Positions 17,426 to 27,258 of a DNA stretch of 64,000 bases are shown here, piece after piece (the first letter of the stretch is position 1; the number at the start of each line of letters is the position of its first letter). The notes beneath the pieces were generated by a model. The model worked only from the letters and a program-made list of their open reading frames with translations. It was not told where the DNA came from and did not search any database. This DNA is from Photobacterium sp. DA100 (lineage in GTDB: Bacteria > Pseudomonadota > Gammaproteobacteria > Enterobacterales > Vibrionaceae). The translations under genes were made by a program, and so were the position numbers. The DNA lies in contig NZ_CP119424.1 in the NCBI RefSeq assembly GCF_029223585.1, positions 1,240,001-1,304,000 on the forward strand. The letters are read 5' to 3'.

Positions 17426-18634
17426 TTAGACGCTCTTCAGTACAATCGCTGTACCCATACCACCACCAACACACAACGTGGCTAAGCCATGTTCAGTGCC
17501 GCGGCGGCGCATTTCGTGAAGAAGGCTGACAATAATACGGTTACCTGAAGCACCTAGAGGGTGTCCCAATGCAATCGCACCACCATTAACATTGGAACGC
17601 TCGGCCAAGTCTTCTACTTGAGACCCTAGCTCGTCGGCCAATTCGTGTAATACACCCAGAGCCTGACCCGCAAAAGCTTCATTGAATTCGAACAAACCAA
17701 CATCAGCAATGTTTAGCTCTGCTTTATCAAGTGCTTTAATCACAGCAGGTACAGGACCGAGTCCCATAACCTCTGGGGCAATGCCTGCTTGAGCATAGCT
17801 TTCAATTTCAGCTAGCGGTGTTAGGCCATATTTTTCGACGGCGGCTTCTGAGGCAACAATAATCGCACTAGCACCGTCGTTGATGCCTGACGCATTACCC
17901 GCTGTTACAGAACCACCCTCTTTCTTGAATGCCGGGCGTAGTTTCGCCAAGCCTTCAATACTTGCGTCCGCTTTAGGATACTCATCGGTATCTACAACAC
18001 TGGTTTTTCTTCGGACTGTCACTTCGACAGGTGCAATTTCACCGGCGAACTTGCCTTGCTCAATCGCGGCAACCGCTTTTTGCTGGCTCGCCAGCGCAAA
18101 GTTATCCTGCTGCTCACGGTTCAATCCAACCTTGGCGACTACATTTTCAGCCGTTACCCCCATGTGGTATTGGTTGAAAACGTCAGTCAGACCATCAGTA
18201 ATAAGAAGATCATCAAGACTTAGAGAGCCCATTTTCTGGCCATCACGGATAGTCGCAGGTGCACAGAATGGGATCTGCGACATATTTTCTGCACCAGCGG
18301 CAACAACCAATTCAGCATCACCGGCTTTGATATGGGCAGCGGCATCCATTACCGCTTTCATACCCGAGCCACACACCATGTTAAGGCTATAGGCTGGTAC
18401 TTCCTGAGGAACACCGGCATAGATAGCGGCCTGGCGGCCAGGTCCCATACCTTGTCCAGCACCAACAACATTACCGAGGATAACTTCATCCAGGTTCGCT
18501 GGATCAACATTTGCTTCTGCCAACGCTGCTTTAATTGCAACCGCTGCAAGTTGAGAAGCAGGAACTGATTTCAGCGCACCATTGAAACTACCGATAGGCG
18601 TACGTTTAGCCGCAACGATATAAACTTTTGACAT
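17426..18634 (-). CDS. phaA: Acetyl-CoA acetyltransferase of the PHA operon
   Basis: This 402-residue thiolase condenses two acetyl-CoA into acetoacetyl-CoA, the first step of PHB synthesis. Catalytic Cys88 is in NMVCGSGM, His in GHPLGASG and the second Cys in CVGGGMG near the C-terminus. AAGGA precedes the ATG at 18634; the longer frame to 18694 overlaps phaB and is rejected. It is closely related to the thiolase at 10477-11694, sharing the [11 protein letters not shown] opening and long identical stretches. Confidence 0.94.
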   Translation of the reverse strand: MSKVYIVAAKRTPIGSFNGALKSVPASQLAAVAIKAALAEANVDPANLDEVILGNVVGAGQGMGPGRQAAIYAGVPQEVPAYSLNMVCGSGMKAVMDAAAHIKAGDAELVVAAGAENMSQIPFCAPATIRDGQKMGSLSLDDLLITDGLTDVFNQYHMGVTAENVVAKVGLNREQQDNFALASQQKAVAAIEQGKFAGEIAPVEVTVRRKTSVVDTDEYPKADASIEGLAKLRPAFKKEGGSVTAGNASGINDGASAIIVASEAAVEKYGLTPLAEIESYAQAGIAPEVMGLGPVPAVIKALDKAELNIADVGLFEFNEAFAGQALGVLHELADELGSQVEDLAERSNVNGGAIALGHPLGASGNRIIVSLLHEMRRRGTEHGLATLCVGGGMGTAIVLKSV

Positions 18635-18671
18635 GATTTTTGCGTCCTTACAATCTTCAGAAACTAACCCA

Positions 18672-19412
18672 TTAGTGCATGTACAAGCCGCCATTCACAG
18701 ACAGTGTTTCGCCTGTGATATAAGCTGCCGCATCGCTTGCCAAGAAAGTAACCGCTGCAGCAACTTCAGCAGGTGTTGCTAAGCGCTTCATTGGGATCTC
18801 AGCTTTAATGCTGTCGAGCACTTCTGGCTTGATGGCTTCTACCATTGGCGTACCAGTGTAACCTGGGGCAATCGCGTTAACAGTGACGCCTGAACGCGCA
18901 CCTTCGGCAGCGAGGGCTTTGGTAAAGCCGATCATTCCTGCCTTTGCAGCAGAATAGTTTGCCTGGCCGAACTGACCTTTAAGACCGTTAACTGAAGAAA
19001 TATTGATAACACGTGAGTTACCGTGCTCGCACATTGAGGCAAACAGCGGCTGAGTAACGTTAAACAAACTGTTTAGGTTTGTCGTAATTACGTCGCCCCA
19101 CTGCTCTTTGCTCATCCGCTTGAACGTAGTATCGCGTGTAATACCGGCGTTATTAACAAGAACATCAATGTTACCTTCCTCTTGCAGCAATGTTGCAAGC
19201 GCCTCTGAGCAATAATCTGCATCTGTAACATCTAGCGGGAACAAACGAACCTGCTCTTCTGAATAATTATTCTCTTTGAACCATTCTTTAGCCTTGGCTT
19301 CACCGCTTGGGAAATATGTGGCAATCACACGAAAACCCGCATCAACTAATCCTTTAGTGATCGCTGAACCAATACCACCTTTCGCACCTGTTACTAATGC
19401 TTTCTTACTCAT
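18672..19412 (-). CDS. phaB: Acetoacetyl-CoA reductase
   Basis: This 246-residue short-chain dehydrogenase reduces acetoacetyl-CoA to (R)-3-hydroxybutyryl-CoA with NADPH. The Rossmann motif [11 protein letters not shown] is at the N-terminus, NNAG follows, and the catalytic Ser/Tyr/Lys are in NISSVNG and YSAAKAG. The C-terminal GYTGTPMV and SVNGG are typical of PhaB/FabG. The ATG at 19412 has GGAG 12 bases upstream; longer starts at 19451 or 19427 remain possible. It is the first gene of the PHA operon. Confidence 0.93.
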   Translation of the reverse strand: MSKKALVTGAKGGIGSAITKGLVDAGFRVIATYFPSGEAKAKEWFKENNYSEEQVRLFPLDVTDADYCSEALATLLQEEGNIDVLVNNAGITRDTTFKRMSKEQWGDVITTNLNSLFNVTQPLFASMCEHGNSRVINISSVNGLKGQFGQANYSAAKAGMIGFTKALAAEGARSGVTVNAIAPGYTGTPMVEAIKPEVLDSIKAEIPMKRLATPAEVAAAVTFLASDAAAYITGETLSVNGGLYMH

Positions 19413-19979
19413 TACAGAAGACTCCATTCCATCTTTATGATGATTTACCATCCTTTATTCAAGCACTTAATAGCAACCATTCAAAAGGACCACTAACCAA
19501 CGCAGGCTGTTTTTCAGCCTTATTTTTTAATCTTGTTGCATCCTAGCGAGTGAAAAAGACACTGAGGTGACTTTTACATTGCACGAATATTATAAGAACA
19601 TAGTCACATAACAATATCAACACGGAGTATCAATGGTCGTACCAATATTCCTGCATAGAATCACGTTAAACCGCAAAACAAGGCGAAACCTTTAAATGTG
19701 TCAATAATGTTATTTTAAGCCAGCACGATAGGTGCCATGTTTTATATATGCAAAAACAATGGAATAGAATGTGGTGGCAATTATATTTTGCGTTTTTATT
19801 GTGCAATTTTGCACTGCAAAAGTGCATCAATAGTCACTAAAAAAACACCAATGAACCGAGCAGAAAAATATGAGAAAAGGCCAATTAATCACCAACTGAA
19901 CCTTGGCACTGAACTTAAGCCAGCTCTATCAGTCTTATTTTTCATATTTGACTGTTTCATTTAAGGAAAATAACTCCCC
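19413..19979. other. Divergent regulatory region between PHA and MoxR/VWA operons
   Basis: These 567 bases are AT-rich and carry no convincing gene; a 75-codon frame at 19737-19964 has no family resemblance or ribosome site. The region must hold promoters for both operons. The only clear structure is the GTGCA/TGCAC cluster near 19801-19826, listed separately. Confidence 0.6.
19801..19826. promoter_or_regulatory. Overlapping GTGCA/TGCAC palindromes, possible PHA operator
   Basis: Two overlapping inverted repeats share half-sites: GTGCAA-TT-TTGCAC (19801-19814) and TGCACT-N5-AGTGCA (19810-19826). TGC-rich palindromes are the kind of site bound by PHA regulators such as PhaR, but no PhaR gene is visible in the window. 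The location fits either divergent operon. Confidence 0.35.
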
Positions 19980-20936
19980 ATGTTGACAACGACTTTTCAA
20001 CGCCTTCAATCACACCTGAATAACCAGGTCATAGGTCAACCAAATCTTGTTAAACAGTTAATGATTGCATTATTGGCCGATGGCCATATCTTGGTTGAGG
20101 GGCCTCCTGGACTCGCTAAGACACGCGCGGTAAAAGTACTGTCTGACAGTATCGAAGGAAATTTTCATCGTATTCAATTTACCCCTGATCTTCTGCCAGC
20201 AGATTTAACGGGAACCGATATTTTCCGCCCCGAGACCGGCGATTTCACCTTTCAGCCAGGCCCCATATTCAATGCTTTGTTGCTAGCTGATGAAATCAAC
20301 CGAGCACCAGCCAAGGTGCAGGCTGCAATGCTGGAAGCTATGGCAGAGAAGCAGATCACAGCCGGACGTAAGACTTACCATCTCCCGGAGCTCTTTTTGG
20401 TCATGGCAACCCAGAACCCAATAGAGCAAGAAGGTACCTACCCACTTCCCGAGGCACAGCTGGACCGCTTTTTACTGCAGCTTAATGTTGAATACCCAGA
20501 TGAAAGCAGTGAGTTGGAGATCCTGAGGCTCAACCGGGGGGAGGCTTTGGGGATCACTGCGGATGAACCGGTAAAAATCACCCAGAAAGAAATTTTTTCT
20601 GCCCGTAGAGAAGTGCTCAATATCCATATGGCAGAGGAAGTAGAGCAATACATTATCCGCTTGATCATGGCGACCAGACACCCTCATCGCTACAGTGAGC
20701 AGCTTGCCAACTGGTTACAAATGGGGGTCAGCCCACGAGCAACACTTGCTCTTGACCGCTGTGCCCGGGCTCATGCATGGATAAGCGGAAGGGATTTTGT
20801 TACCCCCGAAGATGTCCAGCTGATGGCTTACCCAGTTCTGCGTCACCGCTTGCTACTTAGCTATGAGGCACAGGCTGAAGCCATATCTCCTGATACCATC
20901 ATCGAACAGCTGATTTCACAGGTTGCCTGCGCATGA
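19980..20936 (+). CDS. MoxR-type AAA+ ATPase
   Basis: This 318-residue AAA+ chaperone of the MoxR family has a Walker A in EGPPGLAKTRA, Walker B in LLLADEINRA and the sensor region MATQNPIEQEGTYPLPEAQLD. MoxR proteins work with VWA-domain partners to assemble or activate complexes, often at the envelope. AAGGAAAATAA precedes the ATG. It heads a six-gene operon whose members overlap: DUF58, DUF4381, VWA, VWA-TPR and BatD-like. This is the Bat/aerotolerance layout. The client of the system is not evident here. Confidence 0.93.
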   Translation: MLTTTFQRLQSHLNNQVIGQPNLVKQLMIALLADGHILVEGPPGLAKTRAVKVLSDSIEGNFHRIQFTPDLLPADLTGTDIFRPETGDFTFQPGPIFNALLLADEINRAPAKVQAAMLEAMAEKQITAGRKTYHLPELFLVMATQNPIEQEGTYPLPEAQLDRFLLQLNVEYPDESSELEILRLNRGEALGITADEPVKITQKEIFSARREVLNIHMAEEVEQYIIRLIMATRHPHRYSEQLANWLQMGVSPRATLALDRCARAHAWISGRDFVTPEDVQLMAYPVLRHRLLLSYEAQAEAISPDTIIEQLISQVACA

Positions 20937-21901
20937 CTTCACAGGACTTAACTCCAACACTCCCTACCCATAGTGATGGTGTTAACCTTTGCCTGGCTGA
21001 GCTTCTGCAATACAAAAACCAGTCAGTTCGATGGCTACCACCAGCCCAAAGTGTTTGGTCACAACTTAATGGCCAGCACCAAAGCCGTCATAAAGGACGC
21101 GGCATGAACTTTGCCGAAGTACGCCCTTATCAGGCAGGAGATGATATTCGCGCCATTGATTGGCGTGTCACCGCACGTAATGGAAAAACCCATACCAAGC
21201 TGTTTACCGAAGAGCGTGAACAGCCTGTCATGCTGCTGGTAGATGTCAGCTCCAGCATGAAGTTCGGTACGCAGTTATTGCTAAAATCCGTCCAAGCAGC
21301 CCACTTTTCCAGCTTGCTAAGTTGGCTTGCAGTCAGTGAGCAAGACCGAATCGGAGCCATTGTGTTTAACGGCAACCGTCTGTACGAATGCAAACCGACT
21401 GCTCGCCAACAAGGACCGCTGACGGTAATCAATGCCATAATAGATGCCCACCAAGAAGGTGGCGATGAAGACTTTGATCACAAACGCGTGAGCTTTTCCG
21501 ATGCCCTCAAACATCTCCACCACCTTTGCCCAAAAGGCAGTGAGATTGTGGTGCTAAGCGATTTTTATCAGCTACAAGAAACAGACAAACGGCGGCTTAG
21601 CCAGCTTCGGCAGCATAACCGGCTACAATTCGTACAACTCTTTGACCCACTTGAATTCGGCCATACCTCTTTCAACGGCATAGAGTTCGTGACTGATGAC
21701 CAGCAGGCGACATGGCTCGACTTTTCCGCCCAAAGTACTCGTGACAGTCTCAGCCAACAATTCCAGCAACATCAACAGTTCATTCAGGAATTGTGCAAGA
21801 GCCTGGCTATTCCGTTACACCTCCTGTCTGCTGCAAAATCTTTGATGGAGCAACTCGGCCAGCCAGGAGCCAAAGTACATAGTGGAGGCTCGCATGGCTG
21901 A
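20933..21901 (+). CDS. DUF58 protein with degenerate VWA fold
   Basis: This 322-residue cytoplasmic protein has the DUF58 core RPYQAGDDIRAIDWRVTARNG followed by LLVDVSSSMKFG, a DxSxS-type MIDAS segment. Its start overlaps the MoxR stop by four bases (ATGA), indicating translational coupling. DUF58 proteins almost always accompany MoxR ATPases and are presumed ATPase partners. The C-terminal helix is rich in Gln and ends near an HSGGSHG tail that overlaps the next gene. Confidence 0.9.
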   Translation: MTSQDLTPTLPTHSDGVNLCLAELLQYKNQSVRWLPPAQSVWSQLNGQHQSRHKGRGMNFAEVRPYQAGDDIRAIDWRVTARNGKTHTKLFTEEREQPVMLLVDVSSSMKFGTQLLLKSVQAAHFSSLLSWLAVSEQDRIGAIVFNGNRLYECKPTARQQGPLTVINAIIDAHQEGGDEDFDHKRVSFSDALKHLHHLCPKGSEIVVLSDFYQLQETDKRRLSQLRQHNRLQFVQLFDPLEFGHTSFNGIEFVTDDQQATWLDFSAQSTRDSLSQQFQQHQQFIQELCKSLAIPLHLLSAAKSLMEQLGQPGAKVHSGGSHG

Positions 21902-22400
21902 TACCTCAACCTTATCCACGCTTCCTCTGGCTGATATCCACCTTCCTGATGTACCGGGAATGTGGCCATTGGCATGGGGTTGGTGGGTGATACTGACGCT
22001 TGCACTAATTGGCATTGCCTATCTGGCAAGGGTAGTTATCAAGCACCAACGTAAAAATTTAGCTAGGCGCGAGGCTTTACAACGTTTGGCGGAACTGAAA
22101 TCACCTGATGATTTCAATCAACTCAACTTACTGCTGCGCCAAGTGGCAATGTCTTACCATTGCCGCGAACACGTTGCAGGTCTAACAGGCCAGTCGTGGT
22201 TGTTATTTCTCGACCAGCACCTAGAAGAAAAAGACCGAGGGTTCGTCCGTTTGTCTGAGACTTGGCAACGCGGATTGTTTTCCCCGGCTCCATTAGACAA
22301 AGATCAGTTTACTATGTGTTACCAACAAGCCAAAAAGTGGATCCGTAAAGCCAACTTTCTGAGCAAGCCGGATATTTACGGGGAGTCAGGTAATGTTTGA
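21894..22400 (+). CDS. DUF4381 single-pass membrane protein
   Basis: This 168-residue protein has one strong membrane segment near residues 20-43 (MWPLAWGWWVILTLALIGIAYLA), then a basic cytoplasmic domain. LADIHLPDVP just before the membrane segment is the family signature. The start at 21894 has GGAGG upstream and overlaps the DUF58 stop by 8 bases. It sits at the usual place between DUF58 and the first VWA gene in Bat-type operons. Function is unknown; a scaffold for the VWA proteins is an inference from synteny. Confidence 0.85.
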   Translation: MADTSTLSTLPLADIHLPDVPGMWPLAWGWWVILTLALIGIAYLARVVIKHQRKNLARREALQRLAELKSPDDFNQLNLLLRQVAMSYHCREHVAGLTGQSWLLFLDQHLEEKDRGFVRLSETWQRGLFSPAPLDKDQFTMCYQQAKKWIRKANFLSKPDIYGESGNV

Positions 22401-23358
22401 GTTTACATGGCTTTGGGCTTTTGCGCTGCTTCCTTTGCCTGCTGCCATATATTTTGCCAGTAAGCCCAAGGCGCAACCCTCAGCGATTCGACTACCCAAG
22501 CTACCCGACGGCCTCGGTCAAAAGCCGAAAGTGAACCGCTGGCTGATAATATTGATGACAACAGCCTGGGTTTGCCTGGTCGCCGCTCTTTCACGGCCAG
22601 TTTGGTATGGCGATCCGGTCGAGATCACCCCGGATCACCGGGATATGATGCTGGCCGTTGATTTATCTGGCTCGATGTCAATCAAAGACATGATCACAGC
22701 AGATGGCGATGCCATCGATCGGTTAACCGCTGTCAAAAATGTACTCCATCAATTTATCGGTAAACGAAATGGCGATCGGCTAGGTCTTGTCTTGTTTGCC
22801 AACCATGCCTACTTGCAGACACCGCTTACCTTTGACCGTAACACGGTTCAGCAACAGCTTGACCGGACGGTACTGGGACTCATTGGCCAGAGTACAGCGA
22901 TCGGCGAGGGCTTGGGGATCGCAACTAAAACATTCATTGACAGCGAGGCCCCTCAGCGCGTGATCATTTTGCTCAGTGATGGAGCCAATACTGCGGGGGT
23001 GATTGAGCCCTTGGAAGCAGCCGAGCTCGCTGCCCGAAGTGACGTCACTATCTACACGGTCGGCGTAGGGGCTGAAGAGATGGAGCAACGCACCTTCTTT
23101 TCAACCCGTACCATAAACCCGTCCCACGACCTTGATGAAAGGATGCTAACCCAAATTGCGGAGATGACAGGAGGACAATACTTCCGGGCACGCAACCCGC
23201 AGGAGTTAGCACAAATTTACCAGATGATTGATCAGTTAGAACCTATCAACACCGCCCAGCAAACATGGCGGCCTCGTCAGGAGCTATTCCGTTTTCCGTT
23301 GGCATTGTCTCTCTTGCTGTCAGTCATCATTGTTGTTATGAGAAAGCGCAATGGTTAG
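22393..23358 (+). CDS. Membrane VWA-domain protein, BatA-like
   Basis: This 321-residue protein has two N-terminal membrane segments (about residues 1-20 and 50-70), a von Willebrand A domain with an intact MIDAS motif DLSGSMS, and a C-terminal membrane segment just before the RKRNG end. It overlaps its neighbours by eight bases on each side. BatA-type proteins bind a divalent metal through the MIDAS and interact with the MoxR ATPase. The Bat label comes from Bacteroides aerotolerance operons; a role in oxygen tolerance here is unproven. Confidence 0.9.
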   Translation: MFEFTWLWAFALLPLPAAIYFASKPKAQPSAIRLPKLPDGLGQKPKVNRWLIILMTTAWVCLVAALSRPVWYGDPVEITPDHRDMMLAVDLSGSMSIKDMITADGDAIDRLTAVKNVLHQFIGKRNGDRLGLVLFANHAYLQTPLTFDRNTVQQQLDRTVLGLIGQSTAIGEGLGIATKTFIDSEAPQRVIILLSDGANTAGVIEPLEAAELAARSDVTIYTVGVGAEEMEQRTFFSTRTINPSHDLDERMLTQIAEMTGGQYFRARNPQELAQIYQMIDQLEPINTAQQTWRPRQELFRFPLALSLLLSVIIVVMRKRNG

Positions 23359-25291
23359 TTTCATATTCCTATATCCATACTGGTTGATCGCACTTCTCCC
23401 TCTGGGGCTGCTCTTACCCTGGTTAGCCAATAAAAGTCGCAAGCAGGGGCTAATTGCACCACATTTGGCCGAAAAGCTCGGTATTTCACACAAGAACCAG
23501 GCCCGTTCAATCCTACCAGCCCTAGGCATCCTGTGGACTTTGGCCATACTGGCGCTTGCAGGGCCAAGTTGGCAGAAGTCACCGCTTCCTGCCTTTAGCC
23601 TCTCTGGCGCCAGGGTCCTGGTAATGGACATGTCTCGCTCTATGTATGCTGACGATATAACGCCGAACCGTCTCAGCCAGGCCAGATTCAAAGCCCTGGA
23701 TCTCTTGCCCGGCTGGAAAGAAGGTAGTACCGGTTTGGTCGCCTATGCCGCAGATGGCTACATCGTCAGCCCCCTGACAAAAGACAGTTCGACCCTGTCT
23801 AATCTCATTCCCCACCTATCCCCCGATATAATGCCAATTCAAGGCAGCAATGCGGCGGCAGGTATTCAGGAAGCGATAAACTTGCTAAAACAAGCAGGGC
23901 ACCAACAGGGCGACATCATCTTGCTCACTGACGGCCTAAGCAAAAAAGAAAGCCGCGATAGCAAACGTCTTGTCGAAAATAGTCAGTATCGGCTTTCAAT
24001 TTTAGGTGTCGGTACGACGCAAGGCGCACCTATTAGATTGCCGGATGGCACATTGCTGACTAACAGCAATGGCAAAACGGTTATCGATAAACTTGACATA
24101 GGCCCACTACGTGAATTGGCACAACTGACAGGTGGTGTTTTTCAATTATCTCAACCTACCAATTTGGATATTGACACGCTGACAAAAGCAACTGAAAAAC
24201 CAATTAGCACAACCAGTCCCGATGCGCGTCAAGAGCTGGATGAAAGGATCAATAATGGTTTCTGGTTGTTGCTCCCTATCACGCTGTTAGCCTTGTTCGG
24301 TTTCCGCCGTGGCGTCATCTTCGCAGCGGTGTTAATGCTCACTCCCGTAGATCATGCGTTTGCTGCAGTTTGGTCCTCACCCTTTACCAACAGTGACAGC
24401 CTAGGCTACGAGCTGTTCGAACAGGAAGACTATGCGGGCGCTGCCGAGCAATTTTCCTCTCCGTCATGGCGAGGTGCTGCACAGTACCGGGCTGGAGATT
24501 ATGAAAGTGCAATTGAAACTCTCTCTTCGCTTAAGGACGAACAATCCCAATACAACCTTGCCAATGCCTACGCCCAAACCGGCAATTTGGACCAGGCCGA
24601 ATCACTGTATGAATCGATTCTAAAAAACAACCCTGATCACCACGATGCCCAGAAAAACCTGTCTCTGGTCCAGGCATTAAAAGAACAGCAAGAGAACCAA
24701 CAGCAGCAGAACCAGCAACAGGAAGATCAACAATCACAGCAAGGCCAGCCTCAACAGGATGGGCAGAGTCAATCTCAGGAAAATGAACCAAGCCAGCAAC
24801 AAAACCAACAACAGGGGCAACAAGGTGCTGAGTCTGAATCTGAATCTGAATCTGAGCAGAACCAAGCTCAAAACCAACCTGACGGCTCTCAGCAAAATGA
24901 TCAGCAATCTCAGGATAACCAAAATATCAAGAACCAGAACCAACCAGAGCAGTCGAATAACCAGCAAGGACAAGAGCAGTCTGAAGAAACTCAGAGCAAT
25001 AAGATGAATCAGCCGCCGCAAGCATCTAGCGAACAGCAGCAATCAGACCAGACGTCGCTTGCGCAACCACCCCAAGCGGACAATACCAATGAAAGTCAAA
25101 ATGAAAGTGATAGCGCCGATGCTGTGACTGGTTCACCAGGCCAAGAAACGCAAGACAGCATCACTGCCAGCGACCCGGTACTGAAGAAATTAGAACAAGT
25201 GCCTAACGATACCAGCGCCCTGATCCGGGCTCAGCTCATCTTGCAAGCTAGAGAAAAACAGGCCCCAGAAGTAACAGAGAATTCATGGTAA
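23351..25291 (+). CDS. VWA-TPR fusion protein, BatB/BatC-like
   Basis: This 646-residue protein joins what are two genes in Bacteroides. Residues 1-70 contain membrane segments, about 88-285 form a VWA domain with MIDAS DMSRSM, a hydrophobic pair follows near 298-330, and about 345-440 hold TPR-like repeats (YELFEQEDYAGAAEQF, YNLANAYAQTGNLDQAESLYES). From about 446 to 600 the chain is extremely rich in Gln, Asn, Ser and Glu and probably disordered and periplasmic. It overlaps BatA by eight bases. The final 45 residues return to ordinary composition. Confidence 0.88.
   Translation: MVSFIFLYPYWLIALLPLGLLLPWLANKSRKQGLIAPHLAEKLGISHKNQARSILPALGILWTLAILALAGPSWQKSPLPAFSLSGARVLVMDMSRSMYADDITPNRLSQARFKALDLLPGWKEGSTGLVAYAADGYIVSPLTKDSSTLSNLIPHLSPDIMPIQGSNAAAGIQEAINLLKQAGHQQGDIILLTDGLSKKESRDSKRLVENSQYRLSILGVGTTQGAPIRLPDGTLLTNSNGKTVIDKLDIGPLRELAQLTGGVFQLSQPTNLDIDTLTKATEKPISTTSPDARQELDERINNGFWLLLPITLLALFGFRRGVIFAAVLMLTPVDHAFAAVWSSPFTNSDSLGYELFEQEDYAGAAEQFSSPSWRGAAQYRAGDYESAIETLSSLKDEQSQYNLANAYAQTGNLDQAESLYESILKNNPDHHDAQKNLSLVQALKEQQENQQQQNQQQEDQQSQQGQPQQDGQSQSQENEPSQQQNQQQGQQGAESESESESEQNQAQNQPDGSQQNDQQSQDNQNIKNQNQPEQSNNQQGQEQSEETQSNKMNQPPQASSEQQQSDQTSLAQPPQADNTNESQNESDSADAVTGSPGQETQDSITASDPVLKKLEQVPNDTSALIRAQLILQAREKQAPEVTENSW
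24690..25075 (+). repeat. Low-complexity Gln/Asn/Ser/Glu-coding tract with TCTGAA tandem repeats
   Basis: The coding strand is dominated by CAA, CAG and AAC codons. At about 24831-24857 a TCTGAA hexamer repeats four times and encodes Ser-Glu repeats. Repeat units are multiples of three, so copy-number change would alter length without shifting the frame. It encodes the disordered linker of the VWA-TPR protein. Confidence 0.75.
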
Positions 25292-25295
25292 GCAT

Positions 25296-26993
25296 ATGAT
25301 TTATCTAAATGTATTAAACTTTTATCAAGGCTCAACTCAACGTATTTTTTATTGGCTAAGGGGAATATTTCTTGGCTGGCTTATGGTGTTTTCACTCTCC
25401 TCACATGCTGCCCAAGCCATAGCGACCGTTTCCAAGAACATTGTCGGCGTTAATGAAGTCTTCCAGCTCACCATCCGTGTCGACGACAACGTCAATACCA
25501 ATACGCTTGATCTCAGTGTACTAGATGCCGATTTTAATTACGGAACCCCTTCCATAAGCAGCGGCACAAGCTTTGTCAATGGTGTCGTCACCCGACAAAC
25601 TGAATGGAAGATAGCCGTTGCAGCCAAAGAAGTCGGCGAGTTTACCATTCCAAGTTTTCGAATTGGTGCGAGTGAAACTGACCCAATTACCATGACGGTA
25701 CTGAAGTCTGCCAATAAATCAGCGACGAGCAGCCCTTCAAAGCCTGAAATTAACATTGAGGCCGAGAGCAATAAAGAGCAACTTTATGTAGGAGAAAGCA
25801 TCCGCTATACCGTAAGAATTCGTATTGGTGAACAGATGAGCCAGGCGGCACTTCAAGCGCCATCGGGCGAGGGCCTTAATGTTAAGCAGCTTGGCGAAGA
25901 CCGCCAGGTAGAGACCGTACTTAATGGCCGCCGCTATCTGATCATCACCCGAGATTATCAAATTACCGCCAACAAGGCCGGGGATATCCTGCTACGCGGT
26001 GCCAAATTTACCGGTAACCTTATCAAAGGCAACCGCGGGTTTGGCTCAACCCTTCAAATCCCTTTTGAGCAGCAGGCGGACGACTTAACTTTATCTGTAT
26101 TAGCAAAACCAGCTGACTATCAAGGCTTGTGGCTACCCACTGAAGCGCTTGAGTTAGAGCAACAATGGCAGCCTGATGTGAAAGAAATAAAAGTCGGTGA
26201 GCCCGTCAGCCGCACTATCACCTTACGCATCAAGAACGCCGAACAAAGCTCCCTACCCAACCTGAACCTGCAATATCCGGATTCCGTGCGTGTTTATGAT
26301 GAGAACCCTACTTACGGCAGTGATAATGACTTCACATTCATGACCATCAAGCAGGTGATCATTCCCCGCCAGGCCGGTGAAATCAAGCTGCCAGCATTAT
26401 CAATCAACTGGTGGAATACGGCAACTTCACGGCAAGAAACCAGTAATATCGATGGCCTGACACTTACTGTTCTGCCAGGAGATCCAAGTACACAGGCTTA
26501 CGTACCGCCTCAAGCATTGCAATTGGACAATGCAGAATCGGCACCGGGTAATGTCCAGACGGAAGTCATTCGTGACAGTGGATGGTGGCCTTGGTTGAGC
26601 CTATGTCTCGCCATACTGTGGGTGGCGACAGTGCTACTCTGGCTCACCGAAAAGAATAAGAACAAACAGCGTACGCAAAAAAGTGACCCAAAACATCATG
26701 AACCAGCATTTTCCCCTGTAGCTGGGATGATTAAGTCTCTGGAGCAAAATCAACCGGTTCAACTACAGAGCTATTTTCACCAGTGGTCGAGACAGAACCC
26801 GAACCACCCACACTTTGAAGAGCTAGACGCTGCAATACAAAACATCATGAAGAGCCATTACAGCAAAAACAAGCACCAAGTTGACGACAAAGACAAGAAT
26901 AAGGCACTGGAAATTATGCAAATACTGAATGAAAACACCATAAATATTGCAAATAATAAGTCAAGTGCACTTGAACCCATAACCCCTCAATAG
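25296..26993 (+). CDS. BatD-like exported protein
   Basis: This 565-residue protein has a signal peptide (hydrophobic core around residues 20-36, cleavage near SSHAAQA), a long beta-rich periplasmic part with repeated immunoglobulin-like segments (VGVNEVFQLTIRVDDN, YVGESIRYTVRIRIGE, VGEPVSRTITLRIKN) and one membrane span near 430-452 (WPWLSLCLAILWVATVLLWL). This is the oxygen-tolerance/BatD layout. It is the last gene of the operon, 4 bases after the VWA-TPR stop, and is followed by a terminator. The ATG has only a weak GGTAAG ribosome site; a later ATG near MVFSLSS is possible. Confidence 0.87.
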   Translation: MIYLNVLNFYQGSTQRIFYWLRGIFLGWLMVFSLSSHAAQAIATVSKNIVGVNEVFQLTIRVDDNVNTNTLDLSVLDADFNYGTPSISSGTSFVNGVVTRQTEWKIAVAAKEVGEFTIPSFRIGASETDPITMTVLKSANKSATSSPSKPEINIEAESNKEQLYVGESIRYTVRIRIGEQMSQAALQAPSGEGLNVKQLGEDRQVETVLNGRRYLIITRDYQITANKAGDILLRGAKFTGNLIKGNRGFGSTLQIPFEQQADDLTLSVLAKPADYQGLWLPTEALELEQQWQPDVKEIKVGEPVSRTITLRIKNAEQSSLPNLNLQYPDSVRVYDENPTYGSDNDFTFMTIKQVIIPRQAGEIKLPALSINWWNTATSRQETSNIDGLTLTVLPGDPSTQAYVPPQALQLDNAESAPGNVQTEVIRDSGWWPWLSLCLAILWVATVLLWLTEKNKNKQRTQKSDPKHHEPAFSPVAGMIKSLEQNQPVQLQSYFHQWSRQNPNHPHFEELDAAIQNIMKSHYSKNKHQVDDKDKNKALEIMQILNENTINIANNKSSALEPITPQ

Positions 26994-27011
26994 CAGCAAG
27001 TTATTGCCCAT

Positions 27012-27037
27012 AAAGCCCACTACATAGTGGGCTTTTT
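27012..27037 (+). terminator. Terminator of the MoxR/VWA operon
   Basis: AAAGCCCACTA and TAGTGGGCTTT form a perfect stem around CA, followed by a T-run. It is 18 bases after the BatD-like stop. Confidence 0.85.
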
Positions 27038-27258
27038 AACATCCCCTATCGCTTAAGCCCAACCATTCTTAACAACGGCCATTTAGCAGGCCAATAGAAT
27101 TAACGCCTTCACAATAAGCAGAAAAGCATTGTTAAATATTGGTGAACCAAAAGTTTCTTTAATAGACTATGGAAATGTGCCAAAATTCCTGTTACAAAAT
27201 GTGTCGCAGGCAAAATTTAATGCTTAGCGTCAAAACTATAAAATATGCAGGATGTATT

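Noticed and set aside
19737..19964. A 75-codon plus-strand frame before the MoxR gene
   Set aside because: AT-rich, no ribosome site, no family resemblance, and it covers the putative operator palindromes.
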